Assembly: GCA_026982315.1 (NCBI GenBank)
Contig: JALSHI010000025.1
Coordinates: 144,574-208,573 of the forward strand
Origin: Lysobacterales bacterium
GTDB taxonomy: Bacteria > Pseudomonadota > Gammaproteobacteria > Xanthomonadales > Marinicellaceae
Direction of reading: 5' to 3'
Length of the DNA stretch: 64,000 nt
The notes beneath the pieces were generated by a model. It was not told the origin of the DNA and searched no databases. It worked only from the letters and a program-made list of their open reading frames with translations. Within the stretch, counting starts at the first letter, position 1. Each line of letters opens with the position of its first letter. Below, one piece after another: positions 53,818-62,788 of the stretch. The position numbers and the translations under genes are program-made.

Positions 53818-54374
53818 GGTGTCACCGTCAACGTGGCTGTTTGTGTTTGTACGCCTTGTTCATTGCTTTCATTCCAAGTAATGGTGACCGCACAGGTGCC
53901 GGTATAGGACGGCACGGGCACCCAGTTACTGCCGGACGTAATCAAAAACGGCATGGGCGGCGTATTACACTGTACGGTACCTTGGGCGCCTGGTGGTAAT
54001 AACTGGCCAATGCTCACGGCCCATGCAGCGGCATCCCGGCTGGCTAACTGGCTGGCATCGCAGGCGGCAGCTGTGTCATCACAGCCCAGCCCGCCCGCTG
54101 ACAGCGGGCCACCGGTGACATTAATGTTGTCATAGTTATTGGTCCAAAGACCAATCTGATTGACATGCATGCGATCAACCATGCTGGAAATCAGAAAATT
54201 AGCCTGCGTCCGCAGATAACCATTGTGGTTATTGCGAATGGCCACGGACATCATGCTGGCCACGCCCAACAGGCCAATGGAAAACACAAAAATGGCAATC
54301 AGGACTTCCAGCAAGGTGAAGCCGGCTTGCCGGTTGCCTTTTCGTATCAGTGCGTTTGTTCTCATGTTTCTCAT
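53814..54374 (-). CDS. pilV: Type IV pilus modification/minor pilin PilV
   Basis: A 186-residue prepilin with GFTLLEVLIAIFVFSIGLLG, the typical PilV opening, and RMHVNQIGLWTNNY after it. Cys pairs CDDTAAACDAS and GTCAVT are present. It overlaps fimT/U upstream and pilW downstream by four bases each (ATGA), so the minor pilins are made in coupled amounts. Confidence 0.9.
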   Translation of the reverse strand: MRNMRTNALIRKGNRQAGFTLLEVLIAIFVFSIGLLGVASMMSVAIRNNHNGYLRTQANFLISSMVDRMHVNQIGLWTNNYDNINVTGGPLSAGGLGCDDTAAACDASQLASRDAAAWAVSIGQLLPPGAQGTVQCNTPPMPFLITSGSNWVPVPSYTGTCAVTITWNESNEQGVQTQTATLTVTP

Positions 54375-54862
54375 ATATGGGCATCTCCTGTCACTGAGAT
54401 ATTGCCTGAAGACTGTACTTCCACAGTTTTATATTCCACCCCTTCTGGCTGGAGCACAATCTTGAAAGTATTCTGCGAAACAGCCTGACCAATGGCATTG
54501 AACACTACATCATTGGAACTGTCGGCATCGATCTTGAAAGCCGCTGGAAACGGGCCGGTACGGCGAATGACCTGATCGCCTGGATCTGTCACGCCATTGC
54601 CATTGGCATCGGTGACAATCTCAACGCCTTGTGACCAGTCAGTACCGCCGACTGGAGCAAAACGGGTTCGCACACCACGGTCAATTGCGGTGCTGCGCGC
54701 CAAGGCCAGATCGCCGAGAATATCATTGGCCAGGGCCACCGCTTGCTGGCGACGAACAAAGTCCCGATAAGCCGGCACGCCCCAGCTAAGCAGGATGGCA
54801 CCAATCACCAAAGTGATAATCAGCTCAATTAAGGAAAATCCGCTGTGTTTTTTTGCTGTCAT
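54371..54862 (-). CDS. Type IV pilus minor pilin FimT/FimU (GspH-like)
   Basis: A 163-residue prepilin with GFSLIELIITLVIGAILLSW and the FimT/FimU (GspH) block FVRRQQAVALANDILGDLALARSTAI, quoted here in part as ANDILGDLALARSTAIDRG. It is the first gene of the minor pilin operon, corresponding to fimT or fimU in Pseudomonas. I cannot decide between the two. The promoter must lie in the divergent 153-base gap to epmC. Confidence 0.88.
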   Translation of the reverse strand: MTAKKHSGFSLIELIITLVIGAILLSWGVPAYRDFVRRQQAVALANDILGDLALARSTAIDRGVRTRFAPVGGTDWSQGVEIVTDANGNGVTDPGDQVIRRTGPFPAAFKIDADSSNDVVFNAIGQAVSQNTFKIVLQPEGVEYKTVEVQSSGNISVTGDAHI

Positions 54863-55015
54863 GGCTTTAAGGGATGCATTAATATGCTTCCATTATCTTT
54901 TTTTGCCCGTCAATAACAAGCCTTGAAATGCGCATAAAGCACCAGCGGCCGATTCGCACGGGTAAACGGTCGTTTTGATAAAATCACCGCATCCTATTGA
55001 CCACCTATTTCATCA
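54863..55015. promoter_or_regulatory. Divergent pilin operon/epmC promoter region
   Basis: The 153 bases include an AT-rich patch near the pilin side (CCATTATCTTTTTTTGCCC at about 54890) and GTTTTGATAAAATC before epmC, the latter holding a possible -10 element (GATAAA). No -35 element of usual spacing is clear for the pilin operon, which may use another sigma factor. Confidence 0.35.
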
Positions 55016-55666
55016 ATGCAGACCATGCTGGAAACAGAAAAAAACATCGCTTTACCGGAGGTAACCTCTTTTTCCCCTCAGACAGATAAAAAATTTGAGC
55101 CGGATAAGCATTTGCCACTGCTGGTGGATTATCTGAACCAAAAGGTGTTGAATAGGCACTCCACTTGCCTGCGCGGAGGCGCCTGCGAGCCTTTCTATCG
55201 GGCACCTAAAATCCTCGCAGGCGCTCATGGCCAGGATCAATGGCTGCCAGCAATGATTGAATTTCGTGAAGATTACCCACGCAGCGCGTTACATGAGCTG
55301 GCTCACTGGTGCATTGCCGGGTCCAACCGGAGAAAACAGGATGATTATGGCTACTGGTATGTGCCGGATGGTCGCACCAAGGCCCAGCAAAAAATGTTTT
55401 TCCAGGTAGAAATCAAACCACAGGCACTGGAGCAGATTTTTTGTGAAATCCTGGGTATTCCCTTTGAGGCCAGTGTGGACAACCTGGGTGGTGAGGCGCC
55501 AACAAAAGAAGAAACAGAAGCATTTACAGCCGCCCTTCAGGCACAGCGACTCATTTGGCGGAAAACCGGCCTGCCGCGTCGCGCTCAGGCCATTTGTACA
55601 GCCCTGAATGAATTCGCCGCCTTGTACCTGAAAAGCGATAAGGCGGCACAACAGGGACCACCCTAG
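55016..55666 (+). CDS. epmC: Elongation factor P hydroxylase
   Basis: A 216-residue homologue of E. coli YfcM/EpmC (182). The metal site HELAHWCIAGSNRR (His93, Glu94, His97), DYGYWYVPDGR and VEIKPQALEQIFC match it closely; the N-terminus is about 30 residues longer. EpmC hydroxylates the beta-lysylated lysine of EF-P, the last and non-essential step after EpmA and EpmB. epmA, epmB and efp are not in this window. Its TAG and the TAG of convergent proC share one CTAG (55663-55666). Confidence 0.9.
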   Translation: MQTMLETEKNIALPEVTSFSPQTDKKFEPDKHLPLLVDYLNQKVLNRHSTCLRGGACEPFYRAPKILAGAHGQDQWLPAMIEFREDYPRSALHELAHWCIAGSNRRKQDDYGYWYVPDGRTKAQQKMFFQVEIKPQALEQIFCEILGIPFEASVDNLGGEAPTKEETEAFTAALQAQRLIWRKTGLPRRAQAICTALNEFAALYLKSDKAAQQGPP

Positions 55667-56502
55667 CCAAACTCCCGGGATAACTCCCCTGCCCGGTCAT
55701 GAGCGGCCTTAACAGCGCGGCGAACGATGGCAGGCAGTTCCGCCGCCAGCATGGCCTCCAAGGCGGCCGCCGTGGTGCCACCGGGAGATGTCACCTGACG
55801 GCGCAGCTCTGTCAGGTCATGGGGGCTATGCAAAGCCAGTCCGGCTGCACCCTGTGCGGTTTGCAAGACCAACTGACGGCTGATTTCCTTTGGCAAACCA
55901 ATGGCCTCACCAGCCTGCTGCAAGGCTTCCATAAAAAGAAAAAAATAGGCCGGACCACTGCCGGAAACCGCGGTCACTGCATCCAGCAGGTCTTCTTGCG
56001 GCAGCCACCAGGCCTTGCCAACAGCCGAGAGGATATTTTCGGCCAATTGCTTTTGCTGCACAGAGACATTCGGTGTCGCATACAGACCACTGGCACCTTG
56101 TCCAATCAGGGCGGGCGTATTCGGCATGCTGCGGATAACCGGGACATTGCATCGGGCCCATTTTTTGATACTGCCAGTGGTAATACCAGCCGCAATGGAC
56201 AGCAACACCGGCGGATTTGCACTCCCCTGCAATACATCGGCCAACTCGGTAATGACCGATTGCATGTGCTGGGGTTTAACCGCCAGCACCACCATATCAG
56301 CGCAACCAAGCCCTTCCAGATTGCTGCTATAGGCTGTAATGCCATGTTTTTTTTGCAGCTGATCCCGCGCATGCTCATTGGGGTCACTCACACTGATTCG
56401 CTCAGGAGAAAAGCCCCGATTCAGCAAGCCGCCAATCAGCGCAGACGCCATATTGCCTGCACCCACAAAGTGAGTTTGAGACTGAAAGGGAGTATTTTTC
56501 AT
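55663..56502 (-). CDS. proC: Pyrroline-5-carboxylate reductase
   Basis: A 279-residue ProC. The NAD(P) loop is HFVGAGNMASALIGGLL, VLAVKPQ is the family middle block, and AVSGSGPAYFF with VTSPGGTTAAAL gives the substrate-binding site. It makes L-proline from pyrroline-5-carboxylate in the cytoplasm. It is convergent with epmC, sharing its stop site. PsiE-like lies upstream on the same strand, 33 bases away. Confidence 0.94.
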   Translation of the reverse strand: MKNTPFQSQTHFVGAGNMASALIGGLLNRGFSPERISVSDPNEHARDQLQKKHGITAYSSNLEGLGCADMVVLAVKPQHMQSVITELADVLQGSANPPVLLSIAAGITTGSIKKWARCNVPVIRSMPNTPALIGQGASGLYATPNVSVQQKQLAENILSAVGKAWWLPQEDLLDAVTAVSGSGPAYFFLFMEALQQAGEAIGLPKEISRQLVLQTAQGAAGLALHSPHDLTELRRQVTSPGGTTAAALEAMLAAELPAIVRRAVKAAHDRAGELSREFG

Positions 56503-56535
56503 ATCAATTCTCGTATAGAGACCAGCGGATGTGAC

Positions 56536-56934
56536 TCAAGAACCATCCTGATAAGGAAAGCGGGTATGCCCGATACGAACCACAAAAACACTGATAGTCA
56601 AAATCAGAATCGTAATACCCAGGGACAGCACCCCCCAGGGCACCATCTCCTTGGAGTCAAGAATAATTAATCTGGCCAAGGCCACAATGGCAATATACAA
56701 GGGGTAACGAACCGGCAAACGGTTGCTGGTGTAGTAAATACCAATCATGGTGATGACTTCCAGGTAAATAAATAACAACAGCAAATCGCTCAGATGCACG
56801 TGACGCTTGTTAATCATCAACAGAATTTCCTGCCCGATGGCAACCAGTGTAGCAATCAATATGGTGAATAACCCAAGTTGCTCAATAAGCATCAGAATAC
56901 GCTGAATCAGTTTCTTTTCTTCTTCGCGGTTCAT
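56536..56934 (-). CDS. PsiE family membrane protein
   Basis: A 132-residue protein with four membrane segments, and the family marks YLEVITMIGIYYTSNRLPVRYPLYIAIVALARLIIL, given here in part as NRLPVRYPLYIAIVALARL. PsiE is a phosphate-starvation-inducible inner-membrane protein with no known activity. It is on the same strand as proC and may share its transcript. Confidence 0.8.
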   Translation of the reverse strand: MNREEEKKLIQRILMLIEQLGLFTILIATLVAIGQEILLMINKRHVHLSDLLLLFIYLEVITMIGIYYTSNRLPVRYPLYIAIVALARLIILDSKEMVPWGVLSLGITILILTISVFVVRIGHTRFPYQDGS

Positions 56935-57700
56935 GCCAACTCCTCAAAAATGAGAAGTTATTGTAACTGCCCCCAGACCCGCTCGGTACCTGATTTTATG
57001 AATTTTTCTCTTGCTGAGTTGCACAATGGATGCCCGCAGCACCCGCATCAACCTGAAAACCCTACAAAATATCGGCGTTTAATGGTACCATTCGCGTCTG
57101 TGTGCCTGGTGAGTTGGAAGCCTTGTTGTGCTTAAAAGCAGATGCCAGGAACGCAAAAGTAACGAATATCATCGCTGCATTGAAGTCATGCAGCAGAAAC
57201 AGCGGCCTCAACAGCGTTTGAGGCTTTAACGCAAACAATGCCCGGTTGTGACCTGCACAGGAAGTGCCAGCAGTCATGGACTATCACACCACGCCAGGCG
57301 TTTGCATGGTAATAACCCCCAGGCTGACCATGAAATCAGCTTTGGGAGCAGAATAACCGGTTTGGCCACAATGACGGCCAAACCCGCATAAACGGGTACC
57401 AGCCCCGGGCACGCTCGTAAACAAGCGCTGCAAAGCCATCAAACCATTTCGGCAGAGGATATTGCCGACTGATAGCGATAACCATTTGGTACCCCGCAAG
57501 CAATCCGTGCATTGGCATATTTGCCATGCTGTAGGCTTTCACAAAACGCCAGTCTGAGGGCTGGCCATGTTAGCTGGATGATGATCAGGACGCATGTGTC
57601 CTGATTTATTGCACACGGATTGGTGTTCGCCTGTTCCCTGCCGATTTCAGCGCCCTTCCCCGGCGTCAGGTCAGTTCTAACACCATAGGAATACAGGTGT
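56935..57700. other. 766-base gene-free region, long leader of rne
   Basis: No credible gene is present. Open frames of 70-100 codons here are in shifting frames, lack ribosome sites and look like chance. Two stable hairpins are seen: GCCTCAA/TTGAGGC (57205-57224) and ATCAGGAC/GTCCTGAT (57584-57605). The second is 95 bases before the rne ATG. Long structured leaders that feed back on RNase E are known in E. coli, so this is probably the autoregulatory leader, and the psiE-like promoter is at the other end. Confidence 0.6.
57584..57605 (+). promoter_or_regulatory. Hairpin in the rne leader
   Basis: A perfect 8-bp stem, ATCAGGAC (57584-57591) and GTCCTGAT (57598-57605), with a 6-base loop GCATGT and TTATT after it. 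It is a candidate RNase E feedback site or attenuator. Confidence 0.5.
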
Positions 57701-60541
57701 ATGAAACGCATACTGATCAATGCAACCCAACCTGAAGAAATGCGCGTGGCCATTGCTGATGGCCAAAAACTCTACAATCTGGATATTGATATCCCCGGAC
57801 ACGAACGAAAAAAAGGCAATATCTACAAAGGCCGCATTACCCGTGTCGAACCCAGCCTGGAAGCCGCTTTTGTCGATTATGGCGCAGAGCGGCATGGTTT
57901 TCTGCCCTTTAAGGAAATCAGTCGCAATTACTACACAGACGAAGCCAAAAAAAGCAAGGGGCACCCCTCCATCGCCCAAGCCATAAAAGAAGGCACAGAG
58001 GTCATCGTTCAGGTGCAAAAAGAAGAGCGAGGTAAAAAAGGCGCCGCCTTGAGCACCTATGTCAGCCTGGCTGGCCGCTACCTGGTTCTGATGCCGGAAA
58101 ATCCGCGTTCCGGCGGCATTTCCCGCCGCATTGAAGGCGAAGAACGCGAAGCATTGAAAAAAGCCCTTAAGGAAATGAGTGTCCCCGATGACGCTGGCGT
58201 CATCATCCGCACCGCGGGCATCGGCCGCAGCACAGAAGAGCTGGAATGGGATCTCAACTACCTGCTACAAGTCTGGAATGCCATCAAAACCGTAGCAACC
58301 CAGAAAAGCGCGCCCTTTTTTATCTATCAGGAAAGTGACCTGTTTATCCGCGCCTTGCGGGACTATCTGCGTCCGGATGTGGGAGAAATCCTCATCGACA
58401 ACCGGGAAGTCTACGAAAAAGCCCGTGAATTCATGCAACAGGTCATGCCACATAACCTGAAAAAACTCACCTACTATAACGACAGCATACCGCTGTTTTC
58501 CCGTTATCAGATTGAAAGCCAGATTCAGGCCGCCTTCCAGCGTGAAGTCCGCCTGCCTTCCGGCGGCTCCCTGGTCATTGACCAGACAGAAGCCCTGCTA
58601 AGTATTGACATCAACTCCGCCAAATCCACCAAGGGCGGAGACATTGAAGCCACAGCCTTGCACACCAATCTGGAGGCGGCTGAAGAAATCGCTCGCCAGT
58701 TACGTATTCGGGATCTGGGCGGGCTGATTGTCATCGATTTTATCGACATGTACGATCATAAGAATCAGCGCAAGGTGGAACAATGCCTGCGAGAAGCCAC
58801 TGAAGCCGATCGGGCACGAGTTCAGATCGGCCGCATTTCCCGCTTTGGACTTCTGGAAATGTCGCGCCAGCGCCTGCGCTCCTCCATCAATGAATCCAGC
58901 CAGATTATTTGCCCGCGTTGCAGTGGCCATGGCAGTATCCGCAGCATTGAGTCCCTGTCTGTTTCCATTATGCGATTGCTGGAAGAAGAAGCGCTGAAAA
59001 AAGACACTGGCCGGATCGTGGTTCAGGTACCCACAACGGTGGCCAATTTTTTGCTGAATGACAAACGCGATGAACTTCGCCGGATTGAAGAACAACACAA
59101 AGTCTCTGTCCTGGTAATCGCCAACCAAAACCTGGAAACGCCCCATTTCGAAATCAAGCGATTCCGGGGACAACCTGCCGATAACCTGCACAGCCAAAAC
59201 ATCAAACTGGTGGAAAGCGCGGAAGAAACCACCCAACAGACCAAAAATGCTCCCGAAAACAAAACCGAAAAGGCACTGGTGGGCATGGTGATTCCAAAAG
59301 AACAAGTCCCGCAACGGCAGAGTCAAGGCCTGCTCGAGCGCTTGGCAACATGGCTGAAGAAGCTTCTTTCCGGGGATGAAAAGAAAAAAACGCCTGCCCG
59401 TAAGCCGGCAAGCCACCGCGGGCGTAAAACCGGCTCCGACAAGCGTACGCGTTCCACCAGCACGCGTACCAATACAAATACAAATCGTGGCAAGAAACCC
59501 ACCGGAACACAGGCAAAATCAGGCGATCAACCCAAAAATCGCAAAAGCCGGGGTGGACGCGGTCGAAAACCGCGTTCCACGAATAATGGCAGCAATGCAA
59601 AACAACAAAGCAACAACATGCAGCAAACCCGATCAAAACCGGCTGCACAAACACAGGCTAACAAAAACCGTAACCAGAACAAGCCGGTTTCGGCTGGCCA
59701 CAATCAGGCACCTCCGCAAAAAAATGCGGAACAAAAAGCTGATAGCCGCGCAGCAAACACTGCACAGACCGCACAACAGGATACGACACAACGAAGTCAC
59801 GCAGGCCAGCAGAAAAAAGCGACGGCCAAGCCCACTCCATCGTCATCGAACAAAACTGGTCGCAATGAAAAAAACACAAATGCACAACAGGCCAATCACA
59901 CGATGAACACACCGGCAGCAGCCGGATCCGGCATGGATAAAAAAGCTGCAGAGAAAAATTCACAGGGCAGCGGCAAGGCTCATGAGTCCCCCATCAGCCC
60001 GTCCATTCTGGAGCGGCCATTAGGCAGCGTGGCCGAATACGCCGCCAAGAAAGGTGCGGCAGGACCACAAATAAAGAAAAAGTCCGAAGACAACCAAAAA
60101 CAGTCGGCAAAGCGCACAGCAGAGGCTGATGCCCAAAGAAAGACCGACACAGGCACGGAAACCCATCAGCCTGCTAACGCGCCTGTCAATCAAAGTGCGG
60201 CAGCCAATAAGGAAGGAACTCAACAGTCAGATTCGCTCAACAAGCCGTCTGCTTCACCGAAAAAAAACCAATCACAGAGAACGGCAGTGCAAAAAGGACA
60301 GGCCGGATACAAAACCTATCCCAAAGCCAAAGTCCATACTCTCAGCGAGGTGCAAGCAGCGCCAGCGACGCGGCCGACTGCAAAAAATCAGCCGCCCAAG
60401 CCAGCGGAAGCACCCGGAACGCCTGCCCAGAGAGCACCTGTTCCCTTAGACAACAACAAGACCAATGCTCCGTCTGCGCTGCCGGGGGCTGACAAAAGCG
60501 CGCAAAAACCCCCGGAAAAACACAATGGGCAAGATAATTAG
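57701..60541 (+). CDS. rne: Ribonuclease E
   Basis: A 946-residue RNase E. The catalytic half keeps E. coli numbering exactly: catalytic Asp303 (SIDINSAKST) and Asp346 (IVIDFIDM), and the zinc-link Cys404 and Cys407 (CPRCSGHG). The S1 domain spans about 37-120, and the RNase H-like and 5'-sensor regions precede the active site. From about residue 500 the protein becomes a long, low-complexity Lys/Gln/Asn/Thr-rich tail, the natively unfolded scaffold that in E. coli holds the degradosome. It cuts mRNA and matures rRNA and tRNA. The tail sequence is not conserved. Confidence 0.96.
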   Translation: MKRILINATQPEEMRVAIADGQKLYNLDIDIPGHERKKGNIYKGRITRVEPSLEAAFVDYGAERHGFLPFKEISRNYYTDEAKKSKGHPSIAQAIKEGTEVIVQVQKEERGKKGAALSTYVSLAGRYLVLMPENPRSGGISRRIEGEEREALKKALKEMSVPDDAGVIIRTAGIGRSTEELEWDLNYLLQVWNAIKTVATQKSAPFFIYQESDLFIRALRDYLRPDVGEILIDNREVYEKAREFMQQVMPHNLKKLTYYNDSIPLFSRYQIESQIQAAFQREVRLPSGGSLVIDQTEALLSIDINSAKSTKGGDIEATALHTNLEAAEEIARQLRIRDLGGLIVIDFIDMYDHKNQRKVEQCLREATEADRARVQIGRISRFGLLEMSRQRLRSSINESSQIICPRCSGHGSIRSIESLSVSIMRLLEEEALKKDTGRIVVQVPTTVANFLLNDKRDELRRIEEQHKVSVLVIANQNLETPHFEIKRFRGQPADNLHSQNIKLVESAEETTQQTKNAPENKTEKALVGMVIPKEQVPQRQSQGLLERLATWLKKLLSGDEKKKTPARKPASHRGRKTGSDKRTRSTSTRTNTNTNRGKKPTGTQAKSGDQPKNRKSRGGRGRKPRSTNNGSNAKQQSNNMQQTRSKPAAQTQANKNRNQNKPVSAGHNQAPPQKNAEQKADSRAANTAQTAQQDTTQRSHAGQQKKATAKPTPSSSNKTGRNEKNTNAQQANHTMNTPAAAGSGMDKKAAEKNSQGSGKAHESPISPSILERPLGSVAEYAAKKGAAGPQIKKKSEDNQKQSAKRTAEADAQRKTDTGTETHQPANAPVNQSAAANKEGTQQSDSLNKPSASPKKNQSQRTAVQKGQAGYKTYPKAKVHTLSEVQAAPATRPTAKNQPPKPAEAPGTPAQRAPVPLDNNKTNAPSALPGADKSAQKPPEKHNGQDN

Positions 60542-60563
60542 CCCCAAAGACTAACCGTTAAAT

Positions 60564-60596
60564 AAAAAAGGCGCCGGGTGTTCCGGCGCCTTTTTT
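60564..60596. terminator. Bidirectional terminator between rne and peroxiredoxin
   Basis: AAAAAAGGCGCCGG (60564-60577), loop GTGTT, CCGGCGCC (60583-60590) and six T. The A and T runs on the two sides let it end both the plus rne and minus peroxiredoxin transcripts. Confidence 0.93.
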
Positions 60597-60619
60597 GGTT
60601 GAGAGGGAATGGTCGTCCT

Positions 60620-61276
60620 TTATTTCGACAACGGCTTTTTGCAGAAGTACCAGTCAACACATTGGTAACCGGCTTCCATGCGCTCCCGGGCTTCTTCCAC
60701 CGTCGCTGGCGGCGGAACAATCACATCATCACCTGGCTGCCAGCCCTCGGGCGTGGCTACGCCTTCCGCGTCCGAAGTTTGCAAGGCAACCACCAAACGA
60801 TAAATTTCATCAATTGAACGACCATTGGTCATTGGGTAATAGACCATGGCCCGCAATACGCCCTTGGGATCAATGATAAAAGTCGCGCGCACCGCAGAAG
60901 TATCGCTGGCGCCAGGCATAATCATGCCATAGCTGTGGGCCACTTTCATATCGAGATCGGCAATAATCGGAAACTGAATATCCTCGCCGAAATTATCCTT
61001 GATGTTTTTCTCCCAGGCCAGGTGGGAAAAAACACTGTCAATGGATAGACCCAGCAATTCAGTGTTAATATTCTTGAAATCGCTATAGCGGCGATTAAAA
61101 GCCAAAAACTCCGTGGTGCAAACCGGTGTAAAATCCGCCGGGTGCGAAAACAGAATCAGCCACTTGCCTTTATAATCAGCCAGTGTCTTGCGCCCATGCG
61201 TGGTCACAGCGTCAAAATAAGGTGCCGGTTCATTTAATCGCGGCAATTGTTGTGCAGTTTGTGTGTTTTCTGTCAT
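60620..61276 (-). CDS. Peroxiredoxin, Prx6/1-Cys-type
   Basis: A 218-residue thiol peroxidase. The active site HPADFTPVCTTE carries the peroxidatic Cys (about 52). C-terminally CVDWYFC (two Cys near 207 and 213) resembles the archaeal-type Prx6 members with an extra resolving Cys pair, so it may not be a strict 1-Cys enzyme. It reduces H2O2 and organic peroxides in the cytoplasm. AAGGAG precedes the ATG. It is a single gene with a shared terminator. A redox-responsive promoter is not clear. Confidence 0.9.
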   Translation of the reverse strand: MTENTQTAQQLPRLNEPAPYFDAVTTHGRKTLADYKGKWLILFSHPADFTPVCTTEFLAFNRRYSDFKNINTELLGLSIDSVFSHLAWEKNIKDNFGEDIQFPIIADLDMKVAHSYGMIMPGASDTSAVRATFIIDPKGVLRAMVYYPMTNGRSIDEIYRLVVALQTSDAEGVATPEGWQPGDDVIVPPPATVEEARERMEAGYQCVDWYFCKKPLSK

Positions 61277-61447
61277 GGTTTTTCTCCTTAGTCTGTGATT
61301 AAAAACTGAGTAAAGCTGTCTGAGGTGTAGTATGAACCGTGCCTAACTATAAGTAAAGTTTAATGTTCGGAATGAAACATCCCATAAAACAGAACACAGG
61401 TCATATTTAATGGAAAATGACTCGTCCATAACAAATGGGGGCAAGTG

Positions 61448-62194
61448 GTGAAATATCAATACGTGATTCTGGATGCAGACCACACCCTGTTCGACTTTGA
61501 CCGTTCAGAAAAAGCCGCTTTACTCACGACCCTGCGCGACTTTGGTTTACCCGCCAATCCGAGTATTCACCGCATCTATCAGGATATCAACAAGCCCTTA
61601 TGGCGACGACTTGAAGCGGGAGCCATCAGCGCAACCGAGCTGAAATACCAACGAACACAACAGCTTTTCCAGCATATTGCACAACAGCACCAGCACGAAG
61701 GGGTCGAGAAAACGCTCGCACACATTGATCTGCACGACTTTCTTGAGCATTACTTACAGGCTCTGGCCCAGGCAGTGTTTTTATTGCCTGGCGTCCGAGC
61801 GACATTGAGCCTTTTAGCCCCGCGCTGCCGCATGATGATTCTGACCAATGGCATTCACGCCATGCAAAAAAAGCGCCTGCAAAACGCTGGCCTGGAAAAA
61901 CTGTTTTCCGGCCTGATTGCCTCAGATCAAATCGGTGCCGCCAAACCGGATGTGCGCATGTTTTCCGCAGCACTGGAATTACTGGGGCATCCGCCGAAAC
62001 AGCAGGTCTTGATGGTGGGAGATCAACTGGCCACCGATATTGCCGGAGCTAACCAGATGGGCATCCCCAGTTGCTGGGTACACCCTGCAGCCAACCGGGC
62101 GTTAACGCACCCGATTCAACCCACATATGCCATTACCCGCTTTGACAAATTGCTGCATATTGTGCAATCGGACGCAGATCCCCAGACGCAATAG
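61448..62194 (+). CDS. HAD hydrolase, YjjG-like pyrimidine 5'-nucleotidase
   Basis: A protein of 248 residues with a GTG start (61448, or the GTG at 61445 just before it; GGGGG lies upstream). HAD motifs are DADHTLFDF (motif I nucleophile), ILTNG (motif II), AAKPDVRMF (motif III lysine) and MVGDQLATDIAGA (motif IV). The family (E. coli YjjG) dephosphorylates non-canonical pyrimidine nucleotides. Substrate is inferred from similarity alone. The next 260 bases to the HEPN fragment hold no gene. Confidence 0.85.
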   Translation: MKYQYVILDADHTLFDFDRSEKAALLTTLRDFGLPANPSIHRIYQDINKPLWRRLEAGAISATELKYQRTQQLFQHIAQQHQHEGVEKTLAHIDLHDFLEHYLQALAQAVFLLPGVRATLSLLAPRCRMMILTNGIHAMQKKRLQNAGLEKLFSGLIASDQIGAAKPDVRMFSAALELLGHPPKQQVLMVGDQLATDIAGANQMGIPSCWVHPAANRALTHPIQPTYAITRFDKLLHIVQSDADPQTQ

Positions 62195-62456
62195 CCCCTG
62201 CCACGCAAGCCAAACGACGTCCACACTGACGTCCCTGAACGGACGCTGTGTTTGCATTCCATTAGCCACTGGATGGCGTCCTGACATGGTCAAACAGTCT
62301 TTTGTAACATCCCAATTACGATGACTATCCATTAACTGTGGTGATCAGTGAAATGGGACTACACCACAACAATATCGGAGTCCGGTGTAGCCTATGTTAG
62401 ACTCTGGCTACTTTTTTGATAGCCCTTGGATTACTACGAATAGAATCCCCTTTTCA
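62195..62456. other. Intergenic region before the disrupted HEPN-like gene
   Basis: 262 bases with no credible gene. It includes a weak stem GGCTA/TAGCC (62406-62425, with a T-rich loop) that could end the convergent transcripts. Confidence 0.4.
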
Positions 62457-62751
62457 CTAATGGCGAGCAACTTTTACTACACGGTTCTGTACATATAATT
62501 CATATACAACCTGTAGTGCATTTAAAAAATCCCCGACTCTCTTCAGTGGGATAGTTATGTTACATTCATCCTCTTTGCCGTTTATGTCAGTAAACATAAC
62601 TGTTTCTTTCGGAACAAATGTCACTCTTGCATGGGCGACTGAGTTTCGAATATGTCTTATATAGTCAATTTTTTCAGAATCTTCTGGATATGTCGAGTGT
62701 GCTTCCGACTTAATCTGATCGACTACGCAATTTAGCTGCTGAAAAACATCA
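62457..62751 (-). pseudogene. HEPN-like gene, 3' part, split by the IS
   Basis: In frame from the IS junction, this codes for VFQQLNCVVDQIKSEA onwards through to a TAG at 62457. It contains RNSVAH (Arg-x4-His) within RHIRNSVAHARV, the catalytic motif of HEPN ribonuclease-like domains, and a beta-rich second half (KETVMFTDINGKEDE). The reading frame continues exactly with the 5' part at 63951-64000 after removal of the IS and one copy of the 4-bp duplication. A GTG inside the IS could start a short product from this part, but the natural N-terminus is lost. HEPN proteins often act as toxins or effector RNases, so the original was a candidate defence or toxin gene; that role is inference. Confidence 0.7.
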
Positions 62752-62788
62752 TGTAATACCCCCATTTTTATCACCACCCAGAAGTGGG

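Noticed and set aside
57062..57753. Small open frames of 70-113 codons before rne
   Set aside because: They lie on the minus strand in changing frames, have no ribosome sites, overlap each other or rne, and show no family features.
62457..62777. A 106-residue gene beginning within the IS
   Set aside because: Its first residues are IS end sequence; the frame continues with the fragment on the other side of the IS, so it is the 3' part of a disrupted gene.
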